Shown in pieces: positions 1 through 6,151 of a stretch of DNA of 15,308 bases. A model generated the notes under the pieces. It did not search any database, was not told the origin of the DNA, and was given only the letters and a program-made list of their open reading frames with translations. The DNA is from SIAJ01 sp036266155 (GTDB lineage Bacteria; Planctomycetota; Planctomycetia; Gemmatales; Gemmataceae), in assembly GCA_036266155.1 (NCBI GenBank), contig DATANR010000166.1, positions 1 to 15,308 of the forward strand. Reading direction: 5' to 3'. Both the position numbers and the translations under genes were made by a program. The first letter of the stretch is position 1. Each line of letters begins with the position of its first letter.

Positions 1-221
1 CCGCCCGTTCCGGCTGTGCCGCCCACGTTGCCCGTTCCGCCCGTGCCGGTCGTACCGAGCCCGCGCGCCCGCGATCCGCGGCTGCTACCACCCGAGCCCG
101 TCCCAGCGCCGCCCGTGCCGCCGCCCGTCTGGGTCTTACCCGTCGCGGTCGCACCTAGCGTCCCCATCGTCTCGCCCCCGGCCTTCCCTGGCTGGCGGCC
201 CGTCTTGTGCTTCGTGGCCAT
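1..221 (-). CDS. Gly/Thr-rich low-complexity protein, N-terminal part (runs off window)
   Basis: The start is ATG at 221-219, supported by GGAAAGG at 236-230 with an 8-nt spacer. The frame stays open to the window edge, so only about 73 residues are visible. The protein begins MATKHKTGRQPGKAGGETMG and then becomes almost entirely Gly, Thr, Ser and Ala in short TGGxG/GTGG-like units with a few Arg residues. No signal peptide, membrane helix or enzyme motif is visible. Such a composition predicts a disordered or collagen/fibre-like chain, but the function is unknown. The plus-strand frame over the same bases is a proline-rich shadow without a ribosome site. I am confident it is coding because of the start context, less so about its nature. 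Confidence 0.72.
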   Translation of the reverse strand, partial: MATKHKTGRQPGKAGGETMGTLGATATGKTQTGGGTGGAGTGSGGSSRGSRARGLGTTGTGGTGNVGGTAGTG

Positions 222-362
222 GTGTAACACCTTTCCGATCATAAAAAACGTTAACTGCGGCGGATGACCGTCCCCGGCACGCGCCGGAGCGACAATTAGG
301 AATCGCCCGCCGACCAATTCCGATCTGAGCCGGGGCCGGACGGCCCTGGCCGCGCGGCCGTC

Positions 363-584
363 CTAAGTGGGCCAGCCGGCGTGCCACTCTTCGTCACTAA
401 ACGCCCGTGCCTCGGTCGAGGCGTAGAGAGCCGGGACCGTGCGGTCGGCGTTGCTCGACGGCCGGGCAGTTGGGTCGGCGCGCCCGCGCGTCAGTGGGCG
501 GAGCGCGCGCAGCCAATACAGCCAGCGGGCGTTGAAATCCCCGACGCCGCGCCGGCCGAGTACGCTGTTTGCGATGTTCGTCAT
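363..584 (-). CDS. Small hypothetical protein, 73 aa
   Basis: This small protein is not recognised. The start is ATG at 584-582, with GAAAGG at 597-592 and a 7-nt spacer. The same frame stays open further upstream to about 755, but that extension is Pro/Gly/Arg-rich, has no ribosome site and looks non-coding. The protein begins MTNIANSVLGRRGVGDFNAR, continues with an aromatic, basic segment (RWLYWLRALRPL) that could form an amphipathic helix, and ends acidic (FSDEEWHAGWPT). It lies 141 bp upstream of the Gly/Thr-rich gene on the same strand, so the two could share a transcript. A plus-strand frame at 439-798 competes, but it is Arg/Pro/Ser-rich and lacks a ribosome site. Confidence 0.48.
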   Translation of the reverse strand: MTNIANSVLGRRGVGDFNARWLYWLRALRPLTRGRADPTARPSSNADRTVPALYASTEARAFSDEEWHAGWPT

Positions 585-673
585 GCGGATGCCTTTCGGC
601 CGCTTCCGGAATGGCTTGTACACCCGAGAACAGCCTGGTAACTTGGATAGTGGCCTGCCGGGCTTCCAGCCCC

Positions 674-723
674 CAGCCAGATCCGCGGGCGGTCGCTGTG
701 TCCCACCCCGACGGATCTGGCTG
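674..723. repeat. 12-bp perfect inverted repeat, 26-nt spacer
   Basis: Arm 674-685 (CAGCCAGATCCG) is the exact reverse complement of 712-723 (CGGATCTGGCTG). The 26-nt loop is GC-rich and could pair further. There is no T-tract on either side, so it is not a standard terminator. It could be an operator or the end of a mobile-element remnant. Confidence 0.7.
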
Positions 724-776
724 CCACCTGGAAAGACCTGTTTGGTCCTTCGCAAATGGAAACGAACCTGCCGACT

Positions 777-809
777 AGGAAAACCAAAAAATATTTGATT
801 GGTTTTCCT
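777..809. repeat. 11-bp perfect inverted repeat with A/T-rich loop
   Basis: Arm 777-787 (AGGAAAACCAA) pairs exactly with 799-809 (TTGGTTTTCCT) around an 11-nt loop of A and T with a single G. It is a local AT-rich island in GC-rich DNA. Without a following T-run it fits a protein-binding palindrome or a transcript hairpin better than a classical terminator. Confidence 0.7.
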
Positions 810-940
810 CCCACCCTCGTCCGTTTCTCCTGTAGTTCATCGCCTCGCAGTTGACCCACCGACAATTATCCGCTCCGCCCCTGTTGGAGCCGGACTCGCC
901 CCGTTTCCGACCACTCGCCCTACCAATCGGAGGACGTGTC

Positions 941-1000
941 ATGCGACGGTCAAGCTCGGAGGGCGCCGATGTCGAAAACCACTGCGCCGATTCCGATTGA
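941..1000 (+). CDS. Possible 19-aa upstream ORF overlapping the next gene
   Basis: The ATG at 941 follows CGGAGG (928-933) at a good distance, and this is the best ribosome site upstream of the sigma-like gene. It opens a frame of only 19 codons ending in TGA at 998-1000, 29 bases past the likely start of the next gene at 969, in a different frame. It could be a leader whose translation is coupled to the downstream gene. Alternatively the ribosome site is incidental. The peptide (MRRSSSEGADVENHCADSD) has no recognisable feature. Confidence 0.25.
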   Translation: MRRSSSEGADVENHCADSD

Positions 1001-1613
1001 AGATGGCCACTCTACGGGCGACCTGGAAGAGTCCTGGCCGGTGTTTCTAGGCATCAAAGCCAAGTGCACTGAGGCGCACATCAAATGGGCACGGGGCGGT
1101 TCGGCCGACTCCGTGGCGATGTGGTATGAAACGTTAAAGGCAAGCGCTCGACCGACCCTCGAGTGCCTCATCCGCGACTACAACGTGCGGGGCCGACACG
1201 AGTCATGGAGGCTCGCGGTCGTTACCCACCTGGCGTCGCTGGTGACGTTTGTCGCGCTCATTGCCGGCACCCGGCACCTGCGCAGGGAGAGGTGGCTGAT
1301 CGAGGAAATAGTCGACGACACAACATTCTGCCTCATTCGTGCGTTATTGTCAGACGGGCAGTCGTTTACCAACTACGACCATTTCGAGCACTGGGTGCAA
1401 GGAACGGTTCCGCAACGGACAATTGACCGGCACCGCTCGGAGAGGACGCGGCACAACGCTGCGGATGCGCTCGCGTATGTGAACCGAAATGTCACCTCGC
1501 CCACACCCGATGAGGAATGCAGGCACCAGGAAGTGTTGGTCGAGGTTGAACCTCTTCTGGTGCAGAATAAGCCGGACCGTGAGGTGCGAGATGCGTTTAA
1601 CCGGTTGATTTGA
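969..1613 (+). CDS. Sigma-70/ECF-like protein lacking region 4 (214 aa)
   Basis: The start is ATG at 969, with GGAGGG at 958-963 and a 5-nt spacer; a GTG at 936 in frame would add 11 residues but lacks a well-placed ribosome site. Residues 112-162 read like sigma region 2: EEIVDDTTFCLIRALL resembles the acidic core-binding helix, and FEHWVQGTVPQRTIDRHRSE resembles the -10-recognition helix. Residues 177-214 (SPTPDEECRHQEVL onward) match the usual linker into region 4, but the protein ends at VRDAFNRLI, where the helix-turn-helix should begin. Residues 1-110 are not recognised. It may be a truncated sigma factor or a region-2-only regulator. The nearby ZAS-type protein supports the idea. This is remembered family pattern, not a search result. 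Confidence 0.72.
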   Translation: MSKTTAPIPIEDGHSTGDLEESWPVFLGIKAKCTEAHIKWARGGSADSVAMWYETLKASARPTLECLIRDYNVRGRHESWRLAVVTHLASLVTFVALIAGTRHLRRERWLIEEIVDDTTFCLIRALLSDGQSFTNYDHFEHWVQGTVPQRTIDRHRSERTRHNAADALAYVNRNVTSPTPDEECRHQEVLVEVEPLLVQNKPDREVRDAFNRLI

Positions 1614-1644
1614 GACCGTCCAAACGCGACGGCGTACGGTGCGG

Positions 1645-1691
1645 CGGGCTCTCAAGGTCCGGCGGCACTGCTTTCTTCCCTTGAGAGGCCG
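1645..1691. repeat. Hairpin, 13-bp arms with one mismatch, over a ribosome site
   Basis: Bases 1645-1657 pair with 1679-1691 (core CTCTCAAGG / CCTTGAGAG, one mismatch at 1648/1688) around a 21-nt loop. It sits between the sigma-like stop at 1613 and the ATG at 1700, and its right arm contains the GAGAGG that would serve that ATG. It has no T-tract. It could modulate translation of the next ORF if that ORF is real. Confidence 0.5.
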
Positions 1692-1699
1692 ATCGTTCC

Positions 1700-2008
1700 A
1701 TGAACGACTCCGCTACAGACCGGCCGACGCCTGCCGTGCACCATCCCAGTGCGGCGATCCGGGCGTTCCTCTCCATAGCGTCAGCCGCTTGTCCGGACGC
1801 GATGTCCGTCCTTTGGCGCGACATGTGCTCCCTCTGCAGTCAGGCCGTTTTGGCCAGGCACGGGAGCCCCGGCACAGGTCGACTGGGTGGGAGGGCCTCG
1901 GGGTCGCCCCTCTCACCCACATTCGTCACGGTCGGCCCACCCGTCAGATCGGGTAGGACCGCCTCTCAAATCGTCCCGCGGCCCCGACCGGATACATGGT
2001 CGGCCTAG
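1700..2008 (+). CDS. Doubtful small CxxC protein, possible degenerate anti-sigma-like
   Basis: The ATG at 1700 lies 86 bp after the sigma-like gene and has only GAGAGG at 1683-1688, spaced rather far away. The first 55 residues look protein-like, with a helix-prone stretch (IRAFLSIASAACPDAMSVL) followed by RDMCSLCSQAVLARHG. That segment loosely parallels the HxxxCxxC region of the 71-aa protein at 2211, but Trp sits where the His is expected. Residues after about 58 are Ser/Pro/Gly/Arg-rich and look like non-coding GC-rich translation, and a stable hairpin (1884-1919) lies within them. I suspect a degraded gene or a chance frame. Confidence 0.33.
   Translation: MNDSATDRPTPAVHHPSAAIRAFLSIASAACPDAMSVLWRDMCSLCSQAVLARHGSPGTGRLGGRASGSPLSPTFVTVGPPVRSGRTASQIVPRPRPDTWSA
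1884..1919 (+). terminator. Stable hairpin, possible terminator without U-tract
   Basis: TGGGTGGGAGGG (1884-1895) pairs with CCCTCTCACCCA (1908-1919) with one G-U pair and a 12-nt loop. The base composition makes a very stable stem. No clear T-run follows, so it may act as a rho-type pause or have no role. It falls inside the doubtful frame 1700-2008. Confidence 0.35.
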
Positions 2009-2210
2009 TCGGCGGTCGATACCCTCAGTGTGCAAATCCGAAGGTTCGCCCGCTGGCCAGCCAGGTCGCGACCTTCCCGAATCGTCTCGCGACGCTCGGA
2101 CCGCCGCCCCCACAGTGACGCACTTTCGCCCACCGGCTGGCGGTCGCCTTACAGGGACCAATGACCCCGGACCCGTGATACTCTTAGATTTCATTCAAGG
2201 GGGGACTATC

Positions 2211-2426
2211 ATGTCCAATCCTGTCACCTACCGAAACAATCGGGCCGCGGCTATGGAAGCCCCTCCCGAATGTACCAGGCCCGAGTCCGGCCGCTTGTTT
2301 GCCGCGTACCTTGCCGGCTGCTCGATCGGCGAGGACGACGCCGTCGCCGCCCTGCACCACCAGGTGACCTGCCCGGCCTGCCAGCGGCTACTGGAAAAGG
2401 CCGGCCCTAGCAGCCATGCGGTGTGA
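2211..2426 (+). CDS. Small ZAS-type (zinc-finger anti-sigma-like) protein, 71 aa
   Basis: The start is ATG at 2211, with AAGGGGGG at 2197-2204 and a 6-nt spacer, the strongest ribosome site in this part of the window. The upstream in-frame extension to 1887 is Pro/Arg/Ser-rich and rejected. Residues 28-65 read RLFAAYLAGCSIGEDDAVAA then HHQVTCPACQRLLEKAG. This matches the zinc-binding anti-sigma (ZAS) pattern, a helix with L..Y..G followed by H-x3-C-x2-C and xxLL. Known ZAS domains bind zinc and grip ECF sigma factors. There is no membrane segment, so it would be a soluble, minimal version. A sigma-like gene 600 bp upstream on the same strand fits a partner, though the gap makes co-transcription uncertain. 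Confidence 0.7.
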   Translation: MSNPVTYRNNRAAAMEAPPECTRPESGRLFAAYLAGCSIGEDDAVAALHHQVTCPACQRLLEKAGPSSHAV

Positions 2427-2511
2427 GATTCGGCTGCTGCCCTTGACCCAGGCCCAGTTCATGGAGGCCATCGCCTGCGAGGCCTGCGATCGAGTTCGGC
2501 GATGTAGCTGA
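2416..2511 (+). CDS. Tiny Cys-rich ORF, 31 aa (tentative)
   Basis: The ATG at 2416 overlaps the end of the 71-aa gene by 11 bases in another frame, an arrangement typical of translational coupling. The 31-residue product has four cysteines, including a CEAC pair (MRCEIRLLPLTQAQF, then MEAIACEACDRVRRCS). No separate ribosome site is visible. It could be a genuine zinc-binding mini-protein or a chance frame. Confidence 0.22.
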   Translation: MRCEIRLLPLTQAQFMEAIACEACDRVRRCS

Positions 2512-2712
2512 GGCTGTCCGCAACGAATCGAACCGGGCGTTGAGTGTCACAGTCAGCGATAGCCAACTGCTTTGGTGAGCCGATCGGACCGTGATATGAT
2601 CGGCGTCTAGTTGTCGGGCTGAACCCGATCCGCGTGGTCCGTGAATCCGATGGCCAAACATGCTGGATAGACGATGTACGGCTGCTTGAGACTACGACTG
2701 ACGGGCTCTCGC

Positions 2713-2766
2713 CTGACACCCGCTGACACCCGTTTCGGATTCGCCGGGAACCGTTTGGAACCGTCC
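2713..2766. repeat. Two adjacent tandem decamer pairs
   Basis: CTGACACCCG occurs twice head to tail at 2713-2722 and 2723-2732. GGAACCGT occurs at 2747-2754 and 2757-2764, again with a 10-bp period. Repeats spaced by one helical turn next to a tRNA remnant would suit arm-type sites of a recombinase or a repressor's binding array. No recombinase gene is present in the window. Confidence 0.5.
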
Positions 2767-2774
2767 AGAAATGC

Positions 2775-2797
2775 AAAAACCCCGGAAAATCCGGGGT
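2775..2797 (-). terminator. Rho-independent terminator (minus strand)
   Basis: CCCCGGA (2780-2786) and TCCGGGG (2790-2796) form a GC-rich stem with a 3-nt loop, extended by one A-T pair. Read on the minus strand the stem is followed directly by a run of T residues (2779-2775). This is a textbook intrinsic terminator and ends whatever is transcribed through the tRNA remnant 20 nt upstream. Confidence 0.8.
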
Positions 2798-2816
2798 AGG
2801 AGAAGATTTTTTAGCA

Positions 2817-2855
2817 TCGACAGTCCGGTACCCTAACCAATTGAGCTACGTCCCC
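2817..2855 (-). pseudogene. tRNA-Asp(GUC) 5' half, truncated in the anticodon loop
   Basis: Read on the minus strand from 2855 it gives GGGGACG (5' acceptor strand), TAGCTCAATTGGTTA (D-arm start and loop), a wobble-closed D stem and CCGGACTGTCGA, the 5' anticodon stem and loop with anticodon GTC at 2821-2819. After the loop the similarity stops: the expected TCCGG, the T-arm (GTTCRANNC) and the CGTCCCC acceptor strand are absent, and an A-rich run and a terminator follow. It cannot form a functional tRNA. No 3' half was found in the window. The likely origin is truncation by insertion or deletion. Confidence 0.72.
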
Positions 2856-3030
2856 GGCTTCCTCAGATATAGCTACGCGACCAATTTGGAGCAAGTCCTG
2901 CGCGGCTGTTTTTCGATGGCGAAAGGATGCGCAACCGGCGCAAATGTTCGCGCCCGTATTCGACATCGCGGCCGCCCGAACCCTCGACGGCTTCGTATCA
3001 TACGCCCCGTCTCGTTCGCAGGGGAGCGTC

Positions 3031-3615
3031 TTGGAATCGATTCAGTGTCCAGGTTGCAAGAAGCCGATCCGTGTGCCAGATGAGGTGCTTGGGCAGACGG
3101 CGAAGTGTCCGTTTTGCAAATGCCACTTTCAGGCGCCCGTCCGCTCCCAAGATGGAAAGCTGACCACCCCGCAATTGACTCGCCGCAATCCCTTCGCAGG
3201 TTCACGAACTTTTGGTCCTGGCGTCCTGCTTATCTTTCTCGGATTGCTCGGATTGTTGTCGAACGCCCGGATCATCGGCCGAGCTTATTCCGATCCCGAA
3301 ATGTTTGCTGATCAGACTAGACAACAACTCGAAAGTGTCAAATTGGACGATTACGTTGATCGCACCATCAAGTGGATGCCAACTGTCCGGATTGGATTTT
3401 TGGCGCTCAATCTTCTTGTGATAGCTGGTGGGATCTCGGCAATCGCTCAAAGGTGGCACGGGCTTGCCATGATTGGCAGTGCGGCTGCCCTGTTTGACGC
3501 TGCCGATTGCTGTTGTATTCTCGGGTTCCCAGCCGGAGGCTGGGCTCTCTTCGTGCTCATGAATCCTGGAGTGCGTGCCCAATTCACCAAGCCAAGGCCG
3601 AGCGAAGCCGCATAG
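3031..3615 (+). CDS. Zinc-ribbon membrane protein, 194 aa
   Basis: The chosen start is TTG at 3031, with GGGGAG at 3021-3026 and a 4-nt spacer, which puts the zinc ribbon right at the N-terminus (MESIQCPGCKKPIRVPDE). An upstream ATG at 2944 in frame would add 29 residues of poor quality. Residues 6-32 hold CPGC...CPFC, a two-knuckle zinc ribbon of the type planctomycetes often place before membrane segments. Hydrophobic helices follow, FGPGVLLIFLGLLGLL, then VRIGFLALNLLVIAGG, then one or two more around GLAMIGSAAALF and GGWALFVLM. The region between the first two helices is charged. It converges on cysK with a 21-bp gap. The function is unknown; the ribbon would be cytoplasmic. Confidence 0.8.
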   Translation: MESIQCPGCKKPIRVPDEVLGQTAKCPFCKCHFQAPVRSQDGKLTTPQLTRRNPFAGSRTFGPGVLLIFLGLLGLLSNARIIGRAYSDPEMFADQTRQQLESVKLDDYVDRTIKWMPTVRIGFLALNLLVIAGGISAIAQRWHGLAMIGSAAALFDAADCCCILGFPAGGWALFVLMNPGVRAQFTKPRPSEAA

Positions 3616-3636
3616 GCTCCGCCCGGCTCGTTCGAC

Positions 3637-4617
3637 TCATGCATCTTGCGGATAAAGTGCCGTGCTCAAGTAGCGTTCGCCGAGGTCCGGCAGGACAACG
3701 ACGATCAGCTTGCCCTTGCTGTCGGGCCGCTTGGCCACTTGGATCGCGGCCCACATGGCGGCGCCGCAACTGATGCCGCAAAGCATCCCTTCCTGCTTGG
3801 CGAGCTGGCGGGCCGTTTCGAAGGCATCCTCGTCGACGACCTGAATCACTTCGTCGACAACCTTCAGGTTGAGGTTGTCGGGAATGAAACCGGCGCCAAT
3901 GCCTTGGATTTTGTGCGGGCCGCGCTTGATCTCTTGGCCGGCGAGTTTCTGTGTGATGACCGGACTATTCACCGGCTCGACCGCGATGCACTTGAACGAC
4001 GGTTTGCGTGCCTTGATCACTTCGCCGACACCCGTGATCGTTCCGCCGGTGCCGACGCCGGAGACCAGGATGTCGGCCTTGCCATCGGTGTCGCGCCAGA
4101 TTTCCTCGGCCGTGGTCTGTCGGTGAATCTGCGGGTTGGCGGGGTTTTTGAACTGTTGCGGAATGAACGCCTTTGGCTCGCCCCCGGCCTCATTGAAAAT
4201 TCGCTCGGCCTCGGCAATGGCGCCACCCATCCCTTTCTCGGCCGGCGTGAGCACGAGGTTCGCGCCGAACGCTTTGAGCAGTCGGCGGCGTTCGAGGGAC
4301 ATGCTCTCTGGCATCGTCACTGTCAGCTTGAAGCCCTTGGCCGCGCACGTGAACGCGAGGCCGATGCCCGTGTTACCGGACGTGGGCTCGACGATGAGCG
4401 TATCCTTGGTGATCTTGCCGCGCCGTTCCGCGTCCTCGATCATCGAGACGCCGATGCGGTCCTTGACCGACCAGAGCGGGTTAAAATTCTCCATCTTGGC
4501 GACGATCGTGCCGGGCAAACCCGCCGCCAATCGACGAACGCGGATGAGCGGCGTGTGGCCGATACATTCGGTGATGCTGTCGTAAATTCGGCCGCGGAAT
4601 CCTGGGGCTTCTGCCAT
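3637..4617 (-). CDS. cysK: Cysteine synthase (O-acetylserine sulfhydrylase)
   Basis: This PLP enzyme makes L-cysteine from O-acetyl-L-serine and sulfide in the cytoplasm. At 326 aa it is near the usual 310-330. The start is ATG at 4617-4615, with GAGGA at 4629-4625 and a 7-nt spacer; the 33-residue in-frame upstream extension is rejected. Visible motifs are NPLWSVKDR with the PLP lysine K52, the substrate loop TSGNTG (79-84, N82), the phosphate-binding GTGGT (189-193), GISCGAA (281-287, the serine that contacts PLP N1) and the C-terminal PDLGERYLST. All catalytic elements are intact. It lies 95 bp downstream of the membrane-protein gene on the same strand, so it may be the last gene of that operon. 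A link between cysteine supply and a glutathione/polyamine-type ligase upstream is plausible but inferred. CysM-type or cystathionine beta-synthase specificity cannot be fully excluded. Confidence 0.96.
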   Translation of the reverse strand: MAEAPGFRGRIYDSITECIGHTPLIRVRRLAAGLPGTIVAKMENFNPLWSVKDRIGVSMIEDAERRGKITKDTLIVEPTSGNTGIGLAFTCAAKGFKLTVTMPESMSLERRRLLKAFGANLVLTPAEKGMGGAIAEAERIFNEAGGEPKAFIPQQFKNPANPQIHRQTTAEEIWRDTDGKADILVSGVGTGGTITGVGEVIKARKPSFKCIAVEPVNSPVITQKLAGQEIKRGPHKIQGIGAGFIPDNLNLKVVDEVIQVVDEDAFETARQLAKQEGMLCGISCGAAMWAAIQVAKRPDSKGKLIVVVLPDLGERYLSTALYPQDA

Positions 4618-4712
4618 GTCGCTGTCCTCGCGGGCAAGGGATTGATGAGTTTCACGATAAGCATGCTGTGGGCGAGCAGCAAGGGTCCGATGTGACGGCC
4701 AACGCACCGATG

Positions 4713-6140
4713 TCAAAAATCATCGGGTGGCGGAAGTGGTCGCAACTTCGTCATCCCCACCGTCTTGGAAACAATCTGATCGCTCATCGCTTCGATTGTC
4801 GCGATGGGGCTGCCCATGGAGGGTTGATTGCCCGTCGTCACGGAAAACGGTTCTTCATCCGGGGACTTGCGGAACTTGAGTGTGTAATCCACCGATCCTG
4901 CGGCCGTGAACTTCCAGCGGACTTCGATCATGGCGGGAATTGATTTGTCCGATTGACCCGGCTTGTCCGGGTCTTCCAGCGTGGCAAAGACCACGAGTTC
5001 GTCGCCAATGGTCGCGCCCCACTTGTCCGCCAATTTCTGCTGAACGGTTTTCTCGCGACCGCTGCTATCGAGTCCTTGACCCGCTTGCATTTCGTCTTCG
5101 ACTGTCAGCAGCGATGCGACCGGCTGCGGCTTGTCCTTCAATGCCAGAACGACCTCGCCGAGGCCCTTCTTCATTTCGTCATCGGTGCCGTTGACGTTGG
5201 TGCGGACGCCGTCTTCGTAACACTTGTTGAGGAGTTGCTGGACTTCGTCGCGATGAGCTTTGAAGTTCGGTTCGGCGAGGTATTGGCGCAGGAAAAATGG
5301 TTGCTCCTTCTGCGGCAACTCCTTGATCCGGCTGAAAACCACTTCGTCACGGACAGGGTAGTTCATCGCCAGGAAGCCGAGGAAAAGAGCGACGCCGGCA
5401 AAGATCACAGCGAGCATGCCAAAGATGCCGGTCGAGGCTCGACCGTCCTTGCGTGGACGCGGCACACGAACGGAGTGGCCTTCCTCGGTTCGCTCGGGAT
5501 GGCTGGGAAATTCACCGGTCTTGGCGACATGCTTGGCAACCGAGCCCATCGCTTCTGGCGAGAGCTTGCGCAGCACGTCGTCTTTGCCATCTTCGCCGCC
5601 GTCCTTCATGTACGCGACCGCATTGAGGAAAACCGTCAGGCGGCGAGCACGGTCCTGATCATTGACCTGAATCGAGGGTCGATCGTGGCCGACCTTAAGC
5701 GTGATGCTCGTGTTCTGGTACTTCCCCTCGTTGAAATTCTGGACGGCCTTGGCCTCCCGCAGTTCGCCAAGGTCGGTGATGCGAATCGTTGAACCGCTCG
5801 CCTGGTACAAGTTCTCCGGGTCGGCATAGATAAAATTGCCCGCGTAGTTGCTCGACTTGCCGGCCGCCCAGACGCGGATCGCGGCGATCACGAGCCAGCC
5901 GCCGAGGAGAAAGCCCGCCGTCTGAATCATCGCCTCCTTCATCGGAGGATCGACCGGCGGAAACGCAAAGATCACCGTCAAAATGATGATCGCAAACCCG
6001 AGAATGAGCGCGACGATCGGCCAGTAATCCGTCTGGCCGATGAACATACCCGGAGCGCCCTTGCCCTCCTCGCTGCGGGCGAGCACCAGGTAATCGCGGG
6101 TCTCGCGGTCGAGTTCTTCGAAGCGGTATTTCTCGGTCAT
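4713..6140 (-). CDS. Three-helix membrane protein of unknown function, 475 aa
   Basis: I do not recognise a family. The start is ATG at 6140-6138, with GAGGA at 6153-6149 (8-nt spacer) lying over the stop codon of the preceding gene; the frame is open far upstream, but that is a shadow of the preceding gene. Two N-terminal membrane helices lie at about 40-60 (WPIVALILGFAIIILTVIFA) and 71-93, then a soluble segment of about 145 residues, a third helix at 238-259 (GIFGMLAVIFAGVALFLGF) and a 215-residue C-terminal domain ending in a Pro-rich PLPPPDDF tail. The 100-180 segment (beta-rich, then RARRLTVFLNAVAYM) could be a PH-like fold. The 11-bp gap to the ATP-grasp gene indicates an operon. A role in the cell envelope alongside that enzyme is inference. 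Confidence 0.87.
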   Translation of the reverse strand: MTEKYRFEELDRETRDYLVLARSEEGKGAPGMFIGQTDYWPIVALILGFAIIILTVIFAFPPVDPPMKEAMIQTAGFLLGGWLVIAAIRVWAAGKSSNYAGNFIYADPENLYQASGSTIRITDLGELREAKAVQNFNEGKYQNTSITLKVGHDRPSIQVNDQDRARRLTVFLNAVAYMKDGGEDGKDDVLRKLSPEAMGSVAKHVAKTGEFPSHPERTEEGHSVRVPRPRKDGRASTGIFGMLAVIFAGVALFLGFLAMNYPVRDEVVFSRIKELPQKEQPFFLRQYLAEPNFKAHRDEVQQLLNKCYEDGVRTNVNGTDDEMKKGLGEVVLALKDKPQPVASLLTVEDEMQAGQGLDSSGREKTVQQKLADKWGATIGDELVVFATLEDPDKPGQSDKSIPAMIEVRWKFTAAGSVDYTLKFRKSPDEEPFSVTTGNQPSMGSPIATIEAMSDQIVSKTVGMTKLRPLPPPDDF

Positions 6141-6151
6141 CGTGAGCGTCC

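Larger units (their letters stand above)
585..940. other. Divergent intergenic region with two inverted repeats
   Basis: These 356 bases separate a minus-strand start at 584 from a plus-strand gene at 969. I see no credible gene: the frames crossing it on either strand are compositionally poor and lack ribosome sites. It holds two separate inverted repeats, at 674-723 and 777-809, each listed on its own. No clear -35/-10 pair was recognised, although divergent promoters must presumably lie here. Confidence 0.6.
2512..3030. other. Intergenic region with tRNA remnant and tandem decamers
   Basis: There are about 519 bases without a convincing gene. The minus-strand frame 2459-2776 is Arg/Ser-rich, lacks a ribosome site and looks spurious. 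The stretch contains a 7-bp inverted repeat (GCCGATC 2579-2585 / GATCGGC 2598-2604), two tandem decamer pairs at 2713-2766, a minus-strand terminator at 2775-2797 and a tRNA-Asp 5' half at 2817-2855. Together these resemble the scar of an integration or deletion at a tRNA gene. Confidence 0.55.

Noticed and set aside
439..798. Plus-strand frame across the 5' region
   Set aside because: It is Arg/Pro/Ser-rich, has no ribosome site, and its end runs through the two inverted repeats of the intergenic region.
1887..2210. N-terminal extension of the 71-aa ZAS-type protein
   Set aside because: The extension is low-quality Pro/Arg/Ser sequence, while the ATG at 2211 has an excellent ribosome site.
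2459..2776. Minus-strand frame of 105 codons between the ZAS gene and the tRNA remnant
   Set aside because: There is no ribosome site, composition is Arg/Ser-rich, and its start lies inside the region of tandem decamers.
2944..3030. Upstream ATG start for the zinc-ribbon membrane protein
   Set aside because: The TTG at 3031 has GGGGAG directly before it and places the zinc ribbon at the N-terminus, as is usual; the added 29 residues show no features.
3646..4695. Long plus-strand frame (349 codons) opposite cysK
   Set aside because: It is the complement of a fully conserved cysK reading frame; it lacks a ribosome site and its composition is typical of a GC-rich antisense shadow.
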